Source of the DNA: CAISIP01 sp046594635
GTDB taxonomy: Bacteria > Pseudomonadota > Gammaproteobacteria > Burkholderiales > Burkholderiaceae_C
Length of the DNA stretch: 16,704 nucleotides
Assembly (NCBI GenBank): GCA_046594635.1
Contig: JBKJRR010000425.1
Location: forward strand, 1-16,704
Direction: 5' to 3'
The translations under genes and the position numbers were made by a program. Within the stretch, counting starts at the first letter, position 1; every line of letters starts with the position of its first letter. Below, in pieces: positions 6,852-14,242 of the stretch. The notes below the pieces were generated by a model. That model worked only from the letters and a program-made list of their open reading frames with translations, had not been told where the DNA came from and searched no databases.

Positions 6852-7805
6852 AAATTTGCGATTCTGATCGTCACCTTGCCGACCCAGCCAAGTGCCGTGC
6901 GGCTGCGTATCTGGCGTGCGCTCAAGGCGCTAGGGTGTGTGGCGTTGCGCGATGGGGCCTATGTGTTGCCGCTGACCCATGCGTCGGCACTCGAAGCCCT
7001 GGCCGGGCAGGTGCAGGAACACGGTGGCAACGCGTCCGTGATGGAGTTGTCGCCACGCGATCATGGGCAGCAGCGGGAACTGCTGGCGCAATTCAGTCGC
7101 AGCGACGCCTATGTGGACTGGCAGCAATCCGTGCGCGGGGTGTTTGCCGAACTCGATGGCATGAGCGAGACAGAGGCACGCCGCCGGCTGCGGGGTGTTT
7201 CCGAAGCCTTGCAGGCGATCGCGCGGATCGACTACTTTCCCGCCGAGGCTGCGCTGCAGGCGCAGGACGAACTGGTGCAGTTGCGCCAGGCACTGGACGC
7301 GCGCTTTTCGGGCGGCGAGCCCCAGCCGATTGCAGGTGACGTGTTGCGTGTCGACGCGAAGGCTTTCCAGAGCAAGCGCTGGGCTACGCGGGCCAGGCCC
7401 TGGGTGGACCGACTGGCCAGCGCCTGGCTGATCCGCCGGTTCATCGATCCGCAGGCGCGATTCCTCTGGCTTGCGGATACTTCCAAGGCGCCGCGTGGCG
7501 CGATCGGTTTCGATTTCAACGACGCCCGGTTCACCCATGTTGGCAACCGGGTCACATTCGAGGTCCTGATGGCCGGCTTCGGTCTGGAGCAGGACCCGAG
7601 ACTTCTGCCGCTGGCCGCCACGGTCCACTTCCTGGACGCAGGCGGCATTCCGACGCCATATGCCGCGGGCCTGGCGGCGGTGCTGGGCGGCTTGCGCGAA
7701 TTGCACCCCGACGATGATGCGTTGTTGTTGGCCGCTGGCGCGGTGTTTGACGCCCTGTACGCGATGCCCGTCATGCCCACCACAAGAGGACTTTCCGCGC
7801 CATGA
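6831..7805 (+). CDS. chrB: Chromate resistance protein ChrB
   Basis: ChrB-family protein of chromate-resistance operons. In characterised systems ChrB acts as a chromate-responsive regulator or is needed for full resistance. The N-terminal region reads A-I-L-I-V-T-L-P-T-Q-P-S-A-V-R-L-R-I-W-R-A-L-K, then R-D-G-A-Y-V-L-P, which is the canonical ChrB N-terminus. The C-terminal ChrB domain carries R-A-R-P-W-V-D-R-L-A-S-A-W-L-I-R-R-F-I-D (about residues 187-206) and a later H-F-L-D-A-G-G-I-P. The length is 324 aa from ATG 6831, chosen because the family starts a few residues before the L-P-T motif; an upstream GTG at 6726 would add an atypical 35-residue extension. No clear Shine-Dalgarno precedes 6831, so leaderless or weak initiation is possible. 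The stop overlaps chrA by 4 bp (ATGA), indicating translational coupling. Confidence 0.9.
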   Translation: MTELVESKFAILIVTLPTQPSAVRLRIWRALKALGCVALRDGAYVLPLTHASALEALAGQVQEHGGNASVMELSPRDHGQQRELLAQFSRSDAYVDWQQSVRGVFAELDGMSETEARRRLRGVSEALQAIARIDYFPAEAALQAQDELVQLRQALDARFSGGEPQPIAGDVLRVDAKAFQSKRWATRARPWVDRLASAWLIRRFIDPQARFLWLADTSKAPRGAIGFDFNDARFTHVGNRVTFEVLMAGFGLEQDPRLLPLAATVHFLDAGGIPTPYAAGLAAVLGGLRELHPDDDALLLAAGAVFDALYAMPVMPTTRGLSAP

Positions 7806-9175
7806 CCCGATCTGCTGCCGCTGCCCCCACAACCGGCAAGGGAGAAGCGCCGGCCGCCGTCAGTCTGGCGCAGGCGTTCTGGTTCTGGCTCAAGCTGGGC
7901 TTCATCAGCTTTGGCGGGCCGGCCGGTCAGATCGCGATCATGCACACCGAACTGGTCGAGCGCCGGCGCTGGATCAGCGAGAAGCGGTTCCTTCATGCGC
8001 TGAACTACTGCATGGTGCTGCCGGGGCCGGAGGCGCAGCAGCTGGCCACCTATATCGGCTGGTTGATGCACCGCAGCTGGGGCGGACTGGTCGCGGGAGG
8101 CTTGTTCGTGTTGCCCTCCCTGTTCATCCTGATCACCTTGTCGTGGATCTACCTGGTGTTTGGTGAGTTGCCAGTGGTGGCAGGCATTTTCTATGGCATC
8201 AAGCCGGCGGTCACCGCGGTGGTGTTGCATGCGGCCTGGCGCATCGGCAGCCGTGCATTGAAGAACGCCTGGTTATGGGCCATCGCCGCGGTGGCTTTCG
8301 TGGGAATCTTCGCGTTGCGGTTGCCGTTCCCCGCCATCGTGTTGGGTGCTGCGCTGGTCGGTTTCGTGGGCGGAAAGCTCAAGCCTGCCGCGTTTGCGGT
8401 GGGTAAGGGTCATGGAGGCACTGACAAAGGATTCGGTCCGGCGCTGATCGACGACGACACGCCGACGCCGCAGCACGCACTGTTCTCGCGCTCGCGATTG
8501 ATCCGGATGCTGCTGCTGGCGGTGTCGTTGTGGGCCGCTGCCATGCTGGTGCTGGGCCTGGTGTGGGGCTGGCAGGGCGTCTTGTCTCAGATGGGCTGGT
8601 TCTTCACCAAGGCCGCATTGCTGACCTTTGGTGGCGCTTATGCGGTATTGCCTTATGTCTACCAGGGCGCGGTCGAGCAGCACCAGTGGCTGAGCGCCGT
8701 GCAGATGATCGATGGCCTGGCGCTGGGCGAGACCACGCCCGGGCCGTTGATCATGGTCGTGGCCTATGTCGGTTTTGTCGGGGGCTGGCTGAAACAGGTG
8801 CTGGGGCCGGACTCGCTTTTTTTGGGAGGCGCGCTGGCAGCGACCGTGGTCACGTTCTTCACATTTTTGCCGTCCTTCGTGTTGATTTTTGCGGGCGGCC
8901 CGGTGATCGAGACGACCCATGGCAACCTGTCGTTCACCGCGCCCTTGACAGCCATTACGGCGGCGGTCGTAGGGGTGATTCTGAATCTGGCTTTGTTTTT
9001 TGCCTGGCATGTGTGGTGGCCGCAGGGCTTTGCCGGATCCATCGATGGGGTGTCGGCGGCCATCACCGTGCTGGCCGTGCTGGCACTGTTTCGCTTCAAG
9101 GTCGGCGTGATGACGGTGATCGCGACCTGTGCCTTGGTTGGCCTGGCAAGTCGCTTTCTGTTGCCGACTCTTTAA
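7802..9175 (+). CDS. chrA: Chromate efflux transporter ChrA (CHR family, two-domain)
   Basis: Inner-membrane transporter that exports chromate, lowering cytoplasmic Cr(VI). At 457 aa it is the long, bidomain form with two homologous Chromate_transp halves. Half 1 has F-I-S-F-G-G-P-A-G-Q (about residues 34-43), R-R-W-I-S-E-K-R-F and L-P-G-P-E-A-Q-Q-L-A-T-Y-I-G-W. Half 2 repeats the pattern with L-T-F-G-G-A-Y-A-V-L-P-Y, H-Q-W-L-S and L-G-E-T-T-P-G-P-L-I-M-V-V. Many hydrophobic helices are separated by a hydrophilic mid-linker (about residues 195-235). The ATG at 7802 overlaps the chrB stop and an SOD-rhodanese gene follows after 11 bp, so the three form one operon. The antiport mechanism is not visible in the sequence. 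Confidence 0.95.
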   Translation: MTRSAAAAPTTGKGEAPAAVSLAQAFWFWLKLGFISFGGPAGQIAIMHTELVERRRWISEKRFLHALNYCMVLPGPEAQQLATYIGWLMHRSWGGLVAGGLFVLPSLFILITLSWIYLVFGELPVVAGIFYGIKPAVTAVVLHAAWRIGSRALKNAWLWAIAAVAFVGIFALRLPFPAIVLGAALVGFVGGKLKPAAFAVGKGHGGTDKGFGPALIDDDTPTPQHALFSRSRLIRMLLLAVSLWAAAMLVLGLVWGWQGVLSQMGWFFTKAALLTFGGAYAVLPYVYQGAVEQHQWLSAVQMIDGLALGETTPGPLIMVVAYVGFVGGWLKQVLGPDSLFLGGALAATVVTFFTFLPSFVLIFAGGPVIETTHGNLSFTAPLTAITAAVVGVILNLALFFAWHVWWPQGFAGSIDGVSAAITVLAVLALFRFKVGVMTVIATCALVGLASRFLLPTL

Positions 9176-9186
9176 GGAGCATGTAG

Positions 9187-10104
9187 ATGAATGTCCTGAG
9201 CCAACCTCTGCCATTTGACCCCGCGGCCGTGCCGGGCCTGTCGGAAAAGTTGCTGCGTAGCCACCACACCAACAACTACAGCGGTGCGGTCAAGCGACTC
9301 AATGCGATCCGCACGCGTCTGCGGGAATTGCCAGTCGCAACCGCGCCAGGTTTCGAGTGGAACGGTCTCAAGCGCGAAGAACTGATGGCTTGTAATTCCA
9401 TGCTGCTCCATGAGCTGCATTTCGCCTCCATGGGCGGCAACGGCAAAGGCATGGTGCCGGCGATGGAACTGGCGCTCAAGGCCAGTTTTGGCGGCGTGCA
9501 GCAGTGGCATGATGAATTTGTAGCCATGGGCTGCGCGCTGGGCGGCGGATCTGGCTGGGTGGTCTTGGCCTTCCTGCCGCGCGAGGGTCGCCTGGTCAAT
9601 CAGTGGGCGGCCGACCACACGCAAGCGCTGGCCGGCGGCATGCCCGTTCTGGCGCTGGACATGTATGAACACGCCTATCACATGGATTTCGGCGCCAATG
9701 CATCCGCCTGGGTCGACGCCTTCATGGCCAACCTGAACTGGGACGCCGTCTACCTGCGCTACCAGCATGCGGTCGAGGGCGCCAGTGACACGTTCGGGGT
9801 GACGTCGGACGAACTGGGTGATGCCGCCGTGCTGGACGTGCGGCGGGTTGGCGTCTTTGACAGCGCCACGCAAATATTGCCAGGGGCACAGTGGCGCGAT
9901 CCGGCAATGGTCGACAGCTGGGCAGATGCCATTGACCCCGCTCAGCCGCTGGTGGTGTATTGCGTCTACGGCCACGAGGTGTGTCGCGCGACGGCGTTGC
10001 GGCTGCGGGCCCAGGGGCGCGACGTGCGGTTTCTGCGGGGGGGCATCGATGGCTGGTGCAAGGCCGGCTTGCCGCTGGAGGCCAAACCCGGCGCCGTGGC
10101 ATGA
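9187..10104 (+). CDS. Fe/Mn superoxide dismutase-rhodanese fusion (ChrC-like)
   Basis: A 305-aa protein joining an Fe/Mn superoxide dismutase domain (about 1-195) to a rhodanese-like domain (about 205-300). By alignment to E. coli SodB the metal ligands are all present: His26, His75, Asp158 and His162 (D-M-Y-E-H-A-Y). The second-sphere residues differ: SodB His30 and Tyr34 align with Asn30 and Ala34, and the usual W of D-V-W-E-H is Tyr160. His144 sits where Mn-SODs carry the active-site Gln. The rhodanese loop is V-V-Y-C-V-Y-G-H-E-V with candidate catalytic Cys259, ending in F-L-R-G-G-I-D-G-W. SOD genes (chrC) are known in chromate operons; here it probably removes superoxide made during Cr(VI) reduction, while the rhodanese part may handle sulfane sulfur or thiol damage. 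AAGGAG lies just upstream of ATG 9187. No signal peptide, so cytoplasmic. Confidence 0.88.
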   Translation: MNVLSQPLPFDPAAVPGLSEKLLRSHHTNNYSGAVKRLNAIRTRLRELPVATAPGFEWNGLKREELMACNSMLLHELHFASMGGNGKGMVPAMELALKASFGGVQQWHDEFVAMGCALGGGSGWVVLAFLPREGRLVNQWAADHTQALAGGMPVLALDMYEHAYHMDFGANASAWVDAFMANLNWDAVYLRYQHAVEGASDTFGVTSDELGDAAVLDVRRVGVFDSATQILPGAQWRDPAMVDSWADAIDPAQPLVVYCVYGHEVCRATALRLRAQGRDVRFLRGGIDGWCKAGLPLEAKPGAVA

Positions 10105-10244
10105 AATGGAATGCCCGTGATTGGCACGACCGTTTGGGCATGGGCCATCGTGCAGCAAGTGGCCATGGCTCGGCAGCGCTGAGTCCCTGCAGCGGGTATT
10201 CCCGATTCCGTACCAAGGGCGCCCTGTCAGATTTTAAGATCGCG

Positions 10245-10262
10245 GCGCGCGCGTTCGCGCGC
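10245..10262. terminator. GC hairpin downstream of the chromate operon
   Basis: Perfect 7-bp stem gcgcgcg (10245-10251) and cgcgcgc (10256-10262) with a 4-nt loop, about 140 bp past the SOD-rhodanese stop. No poly-T tract follows on either strand, so terminator function is only a possibility. Confidence 0.25.
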
Positions 10263-10332
10263 ACCTCCCCATTCAATCAGTTTTGCAGGAGACTGCAGGT
10301 CCAAAGTAGAGACTCCCATCCGTCGCCGTGTA

Positions 10333-10542
10333 GTGGTGCTGGGCATGGAGCCGCCAGATGGTTCGACGCTGGTTGATGGTGTCTGGCGCTACCGCCTGGC
10401 CGACCCGTGGCGATGCGAGATCGTGCTGGCGCGTTCGGAGTTTGTGCCCGATTACGAACTGTGTGTCGATGGCCTGTGTCGGCGCATGACGCACTGGTTG
10501 CCGGTTTCTGCCGGCGCGACGACGTTGCGGTCTTGCCAATGA
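10333..10542 (+). CDS. Possible small hypothetical protein
   Basis: A 69-residue frame starting at GTG 10333 (an ATG is available at 10345) and ending at 10542, in an otherwise empty convergent gap. The frame stays open upstream to about 10183 but lacks a start there. Composition is protein-like: hydrophobic and acidic residues, tryptophans in G-V-W-R-Y-R-L-A-D-P-W-R, and a C-V-D-G-L-C motif. No family is recognised and no convincing ribosome binding site precedes GTG 10333. An AGGAG occurs at 10287-10291 without a start codon at the right distance. It could be a genuine small gene, a decayed fragment, or chance in GC-rich DNA. Confidence 0.28.
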   Translation: MVLGMEPPDGSTLVDGVWRYRLADPWRCEIVLARSEFVPDYELCVDGLCRRMTHWLPVSAGATTLRSCQ

Positions 10543-10581
10543 CGGTGCGCACGGGTGAGTGCAAGCCCACCACCCGCAATG

Positions 10582-11601
10582 CTACTTGGGCGCTACCGCG
10601 GTGCTGCCGCGCACGATGAGTGCGAACGGCAGCAACGACTGTGCGGCAATCGTTTCGCCGGCAATCGCCGAAAGTATGCTGTTCGCCGCAATGCGGCCGA
10701 GATCCTGCGTCGGCAGGTTGATGGTGGTCAGGCCAGGGTTGATGGCTTCGGCCAGTTCAAGGTTGTCGATGCCGCAGATCGAGAGCTGACGCGGCACCTT
10801 CAGGCCCATGCGCTGTGCTTCGAGCAGGGCACCGGTGGCCAGCAGGTCGTTGCCGCAGAAGATGGCGGTAGGTGGCTGGCGCGCTGCCATGAGCGTCTGC
10901 AACCCGCTGCGTCCGCCATTCAGGTTGAACACCTGTTCGGTCAGCAGGCTGGGCAGCAACTTGAGTCCGGCCTGCCCGAGTGCCTGGCGCACACCTTCGA
11001 TGCGGCTGCGTGCGCGGTCGTTGTGTGACGTGAGCCCGGAGATAACGCCGATTCGCCTGTGCCCCAGCGAGAGCAGGTGCTCGGTCGCCACACGGGCCGC
11101 AGCTTCGTTGTCGAATCCGATCGAGGGCAGCCGTGCATCGCACGACCAGGTGAGCAAGCTGGGTTTGTCCCAGGCACGCAGCGCCTTCCACAGTCCAGGC
11201 GAATGGTCAGTACCCACCAGCACCAGCGCGTCTACGCCGCGCTGCTGCAGCACCCGTACCACCTCGAACTCGATTGCCGGGTCGTATTCGTGACTGGCAA
11301 CGAGCAGCTGGTATCCCGCACGTGCCAGGGTGGTTTGCATGGACTGGGTGCTGCGCGCGAAGATGGCGTGGTCCAGCGTGGGAATGACACAACCAACGGT
11401 GTGGGTCCGACCGGAGGCCAGCGCACGCGCGGAGGCGTCAGGTTGGTAGTCAAGCTGGCGCACCGCTGACATCACCTGCTCGCGTGTGCTCGCGCGAACG
11501 ACCTCGGGCCTGCTGAGCACGCGTGACACGGTGGCGGTGGATACTCCCGCCATTACGGCAACATCCTCGATGGTGATGCGCTGGTTCATGATGTCCAGCA
11601 T
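10582..11601 (-). CDS. LacI-family transcriptional regulator
   Basis: Ligand-responsive DNA-binding repressor of the LacI/GalR family. The helix-turn-helix T-I-E-D-V-A-V-M-A-G-V-S-T-A-T-V-S-R-V-L (about residues 10-29) and the hinge-helix region P-D-A-S-A-R-A-L-A-S (about 54-63) are typical. They are followed by a periplasmic-binding-protein-like sensor domain starting at T-V-G-C-V-I-P. The domain includes C-G-N-D-L-L-A-T-G-A-L and the I-C-G-I-D-N-L-E-L-A segment usual in the family. Length is 339 aa from ATG 11601; an in-frame ATG at 11589 (335 aa) is equally plausible because neither has a strong ribosome binding site. It is divergent from the ABC transporter operon, with two LacI-type palindromes in the 210-bp gap. 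Control of that operon, and of itself, is therefore likely. The effector is unknown. Confidence 0.92.
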   Translation of the reverse strand: MLDIMNQRITIEDVAVMAGVSTATVSRVLSRPEVVRASTREQVMSAVRQLDYQPDASARALASGRTHTVGCVIPTLDHAIFARSTQSMQTTLARAGYQLLVASHEYDPAIEFEVVRVLQQRGVDALVLVGTDHSPGLWKALRAWDKPSLLTWSCDARLPSIGFDNEAAARVATEHLLSLGHRRIGVISGLTSHNDRARSRIEGVRQALGQAGLKLLPSLLTEQVFNLNGGRSGLQTLMAARQPPTAIFCGNDLLATGALLEAQRMGLKVPRQLSICGIDNLELAEAINPGLTTINLPTQDLGRIAANSILSAIAGETIAAQSLLPFALIVRGSTAVAPK

Positions 11602-11631
11602 GCCATAACTTCAGCGGGTCGTGCCCTTGAA

Positions 11632-11645
11632 TGTAAGCGCTTGCG
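11632..11645. promoter_or_regulatory. LacI-type operator O1
   Basis: TGTAAGCGCTTGCG, a near-palindrome centred on the AAGCGCTT core typical of LacI/GalR operators. It lies about 30 bp upstream of the lacI-type start codon, where it could give autorepression. It shares the core with O2, 99 bp away centre to centre. Confidence 0.75.
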
Positions 11646-11698
11646 AAAAATATGGTAAGTGTTTTCCCTTAATTTGTTCGAGAGCATCTCTTCAGGTA

Positions 11699-11727
11699 TT
11701 GACAGCCATTGCCGTTGACGGCAAAGT
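11699..11727 (+). promoter_or_regulatory. Candidate promoter of the ABC transporter operon
   Basis: A perfect -35 hexamer TTGACA (11699-11704) is followed after 17 nt by a weak -10, CAAAGT (11722-11727, 3 of 6). Operator O2 (11731-11744) would then cover the transcription start, as in classical LacI repression. A second -35-like TTGACG is at 11715-11720 without a good -10. The -35 is convincing; the -10 is not. Confidence 0.45.
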
Positions 11728-11730
11728 AAC

Positions 11731-11744
11731 TGCAAGCGCTTACA
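11731..11744. promoter_or_regulatory. LacI-type operator O2
   Basis: TGCAAGCGCTTACA, a near-perfect 14-bp palindrome with the CG-centred AAGCGCTT core of LacI/GalR operators, about 68 bp upstream of the first permease start and just downstream of a candidate promoter. Together with O1 it could support DNA looping by a tetramer or cooperative binding. Confidence 0.8.
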
Positions 11745-11811
11745 TTTCTACCTTGCAGATATCTATCCCATCGAAAAGCCACTGGCGAGCACCCAGGACA
11801 AAGGATCCGAA

Positions 11812-12609
11812 GTGTCCCTGAACGCGCAAAAGACATCCCGAAGAACCTTGGTTGGTCTGACCACGGTGATCGTCTTGCTGGTGTTCTGGTATCTGGCCAC
11901 CACCGTCGCTGGTCTTGTCAGTCCAGCCCGGTTTCCCCGCCCGAATGAAGTGTGGGCTGCCTTCAGCTTTATCCAGGTCGAAGGTTATGGCAATGGAAAA
12001 CTGCACCAGCACGTGTTTCACAGTCTGCAGCTGGTGGCCATGGGTTTCTCGGTGGCCGTTGGTGTGGGTGTGCCGCTGGGCCTGCTCATGGGCTATTCGC
12101 GGCGAGCCGAGGCGTTGATCAATCCGGCCTTCCTGCTGTTGCGGCCGATACCGCCGCTGGCCTGGATTCCGTTGGCCATCGTCTGGCTGGGCCTTGACGA
12201 CGGCTCGAAGATTCTCGTGATCTTCGTCGCGGCCTTTGTACCTTCTGTGATCAACAGCTACACCGGTGTGCGCAACATCGAGGCACCGATGATGGAGGCC
12301 GCGCGCATGCTGGGCATCAAGGGCTGGCGCATGGTGGCCGAGGTGCTGGTACCCGGCAGCCTGCCGATGATCTTCACCGGGTTGCGCCTGTCCCTGCAGG
12401 CCAGCTGGACCACGCTGGTCGCAGCCGAGCTCATCGGTGCGCTGTATGGTCTGGGCAGCATCCTCAACCAGGCCGCTCAGGATATCTATCCGGCAATGAT
12501 TCTGGTGGCCATGGTGTTCGTGGGTCTGTGCGGCGCGGCGACCACCTGGCTGCTGGGTCAACTGGAAAACCGGGCCATGCCTTGGCGCAAGGGGCGGGTG
12601 GCGGCATGA
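11812..12609 (+). CDS. ABC transporter permease, SsuC/TauC-like (first)
   Basis: Inner-membrane permease (265 aa) of the nitrate/sulfonate/taurine importer family (BPD_transp_1). About six transmembrane segments are visible, the first at about residues 13-35. The EAA loop that contacts the ATPase is at about 162-181 (E-A-A-R-M-L-G-I-K-G-W). The motif L-R-P-I-P-P-L-A-W-I-P-L-A-I-V-W-L-G is characteristic of SsuC/TauC permeases. The GTG start at 11812 is supported by AAAGGA about 6 nt upstream. The stop overlaps the next permease by 4 bp (ATGA). It is the first gene of the operon under the LacI-type operators. It pairs with a second, different permease, suggesting a heterodimeric channel, whereas SsuC and TauC normally form homodimers. 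The substrate is not deducible from the permease. Confidence 0.92.
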   Translation: MSLNAQKTSRRTLVGLTTVIVLLVFWYLATTVAGLVSPARFPRPNEVWAAFSFIQVEGYGNGKLHQHVFHSLQLVAMGFSVAVGVGVPLGLLMGYSRRAEALINPAFLLLRPIPPLAWIPLAIVWLGLDDGSKILVIFVAAFVPSVINSYTGVRNIEAPMMEAARMLGIKGWRMVAEVLVPGSLPMIFTGLRLSLQASWTTLVAAELIGALYGLGSILNQAAQDIYPAMILVAMVFVGLCGAATTWLLGQLENRAMPWRKGRVAA

Positions 12610-13385
12610 ACGAGCAGATTTCACGCAGCCAGTTCTGGCGCCTTACCGCGATCGGGACAATCGGGTTCTTCGCCTTCTGGTACCTGGCCCGCGTGCTGCA
12701 TTTCGCGCCGCCGCAGTTCCTGCCGATGCCGCACGAGGTATTGGCCAAGTTCATCGATCTGCTGTTCAACCCATTTGCGGGCTACGTTCTGGGCGATCAC
12801 ATGCTCGCCAGCCTGCAGCGATTTGGCATGGGTTTTGGCCTGGCCGCGCTGATCGGCATTCCACTGGGGCTGGCGATGGGCTGGTTCCGGCTGCTCGATG
12901 ACATCGTCACCCCGCTCTTCGACGGGCTGCGCTTCATCGCGCCGGTGGCCTGGGTTCCGTTTGCCGCCTTGTGGTTCGGCACCGGCGTCGGTGGCCCCAC
13001 CCTGATCATCTTTGCGGGCGCATTCCCGCCCTGCCTGATCAATGCATACAGGGGCGCCAGAAACGTGGACATCCGATTCCTGGAGGCTGCGAGCATGCTG
13101 GGCGTGGGCAACTTCAGGACCATCACCGAGGTGCTGTTTCCTGCAGCGGTGCCGTCCATCATTGCCGGCCTGCGCATCGGCGCTGGATTGGGCTGGATGT
13201 CGCTGGTCGGCGCAGAACTGATCGTGGCCAGCAGCGGCATGGGCAATCTGATCGTGCGTGCCCAAAGCGCAGTTGCCACCGACACCGTGATGGCCGGCAT
13301 GATCGCCATCGGGTTGGTTGGCGTGGTCATCGACGTGCTGATCCGCCGGCTGGAGCGCCGGCTCCTCAAACACCGAAACGCCTGA
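12606..13385 (+). CDS. ABC transporter permease, SsuC/TauC-like (second)
   Basis: Second inner-membrane permease (259 aa), homologous to its neighbour. It has an N-terminal membrane segment (about residues 12-30), F-I-A-P-V-A-W-V-P-F-A-A-L-W-F-G in place of the P-I-P-P-L-A-W motif, and an EAA loop at about 160-179 (E-A-A-S-M-L-G-V-G-N-F). ATG 12606 is chosen because it overlaps the preceding stop in an ATGA arrangement and the protein then begins at the typical family position; an upstream in-frame ATG at 12528 lies inside the first permease gene. Co-translated with permease 1, it should form the membrane channel with it. A 34-bp gap leads to the ATPase. Confidence 0.92.
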   Translation: MNEQISRSQFWRLTAIGTIGFFAFWYLARVLHFAPPQFLPMPHEVLAKFIDLLFNPFAGYVLGDHMLASLQRFGMGFGLAALIGIPLGLAMGWFRLLDDIVTPLFDGLRFIAPVAWVPFAALWFGTGVGGPTLIIFAGAFPPCLINAYRGARNVDIRFLEAASMLGVGNFRTITEVLFPAAVPSIIAGLRIGAGLGWMSLVGAELIVASSGMGNLIVRAQSAVATDTVMAGMIAIGLVGVVIDVLIRRLERRLLKHRNA

Positions 13386-13419
13386 GCCCCAAGCGTGCAA
13401 ACCGAAAGACAGCAACGCC

Positions 13420-14217
13420 ATGGCAACCATTGAGTTCACCGACGTCACCCGGGTGTTTCAGCGCGACGGCAAGGACTTCCTCATCCTGGACGGCATCAAC
13501 CTCACGGTGCAGGACCAGGAGTTCGTGGCTATCGTGGGCCCGTCGGGTTGCGGCAAGACCACCTGCATGCGCATGGCCGCGGGGCTGGAGTTTCCCAGCA
13601 CCGGCGCGGTGAAGGTGAACAACGTTGTCGTGAAGGAGCCCGGGCCGGATCGCGCAGTCGTGTTCCAGCAGTTCGCGCTGTTTCCGTGGAAGTCGGTGCA
13701 TGAAAACATCGACTTCGGTCTGCGCAGCAAAGGCTTGAGCCGGGACGAGCGCGAGAAGCTGATCGCCCACTACATAGACCTGATGAACCTCAAGGGTTAC
13801 GAGAGCGCCTACCCGCACCAGCTTTCGGGCGGCATGCAACAACGGGTGGCGATTGCGCGTGCCTATGCGCTCAATCCCCACGTGCTGCTGATGGACGAGC
13901 CTTTTGGCGCGCTTGACGCACAGACCCGCGTGGTGATGCAGGAGGAATTGGTCAAGCTTGCGCGCAAGAACCCGCGCACCGTGCTGTTTATCACCCACGC
14001 GGTGGAAGAGGCAGTCTATCTGGCCGACCGGGTGGTCATCATGACCAGCCGCCCCGGCAAGATCAAGGAAATTCTTGATGTGAAGTCGGTCCGCGAGTCC
14101 GAGGACTGGGACCGCCACAGCAAGATCGAAGACGTGATGGACCTGGAGAGCTTTGTCCATCTGCGTACCCGCATCTGGAAGTCGCTGCGTGAAGAACACG
14201 CCGGCACAGATCATTGA
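13420..14217 (+). CDS. ABC transporter ATP-binding protein, SsuB/TauB-like
   Basis: Cytoplasmic ATPase (265 aa) energising the importer. Walker A is G-P-S-G-C-G-K-T-T (residues 40-48), the Q-loop is V-F-Q-Q (81-84), the signature is L-S-G-G-M-Q-Q-R (135-142), Walker B is V-L-L-M-D-E-P (155-161) and the H-loop histidine is His193. The F-Q-Q-F-A-L-F-P-W segment and overall length are typical of the nitrate/sulfonate/taurine ATPases. The ATG at 13420 has only a weak ribosome binding site, so expression may rely on coupling within the operon. The C-terminal tail (about 220-265) is charged and longer than the minimal domain. The binding-protein gene follows after 25 bp. Confidence 0.94.
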   Translation: MATIEFTDVTRVFQRDGKDFLILDGINLTVQDQEFVAIVGPSGCGKTTCMRMAAGLEFPSTGAVKVNNVVVKEPGPDRAVVFQQFALFPWKSVHENIDFGLRSKGLSRDEREKLIAHYIDLMNLKGYESAYPHQLSGGMQQRVAIARAYALNPHVLLMDEPFGALDAQTRVVMQEELVKLARKNPRTVLFITHAVEEAVYLADRVVIMTSRPGKIKEILDVKSVRESEDWDRHSKIEDVMDLESFVHLRTRIWKSLREEHAGTDH

Positions 14218-14242
14218 ATCCCAACTCGAAGGAGACATCGCG

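Larger units (their letters stand above)
10105..10581. other. Intergenic stretch between convergent chromate operon and LacI gene
   Basis: 477 bp with no confidently recognised gene. It contains a GC-rich hairpin at 10245-10262, a small tgcag/ctgca inverted repeat at 10284-10297 and one weak candidate small ORF at 10333-10542. No T-run terminator, tRNA or mobile-element signature is apparent. Confidence 0.6.

Noticed and set aside
6930..9214. Minus-strand frames opposite chrB and chrA (6930-7832, 7232-8230, 8273-9214)
   Set aside because: They are shadows of strongly motif-supported chrB and chrA; the translations are His/Gln/Arg-rich without domains.
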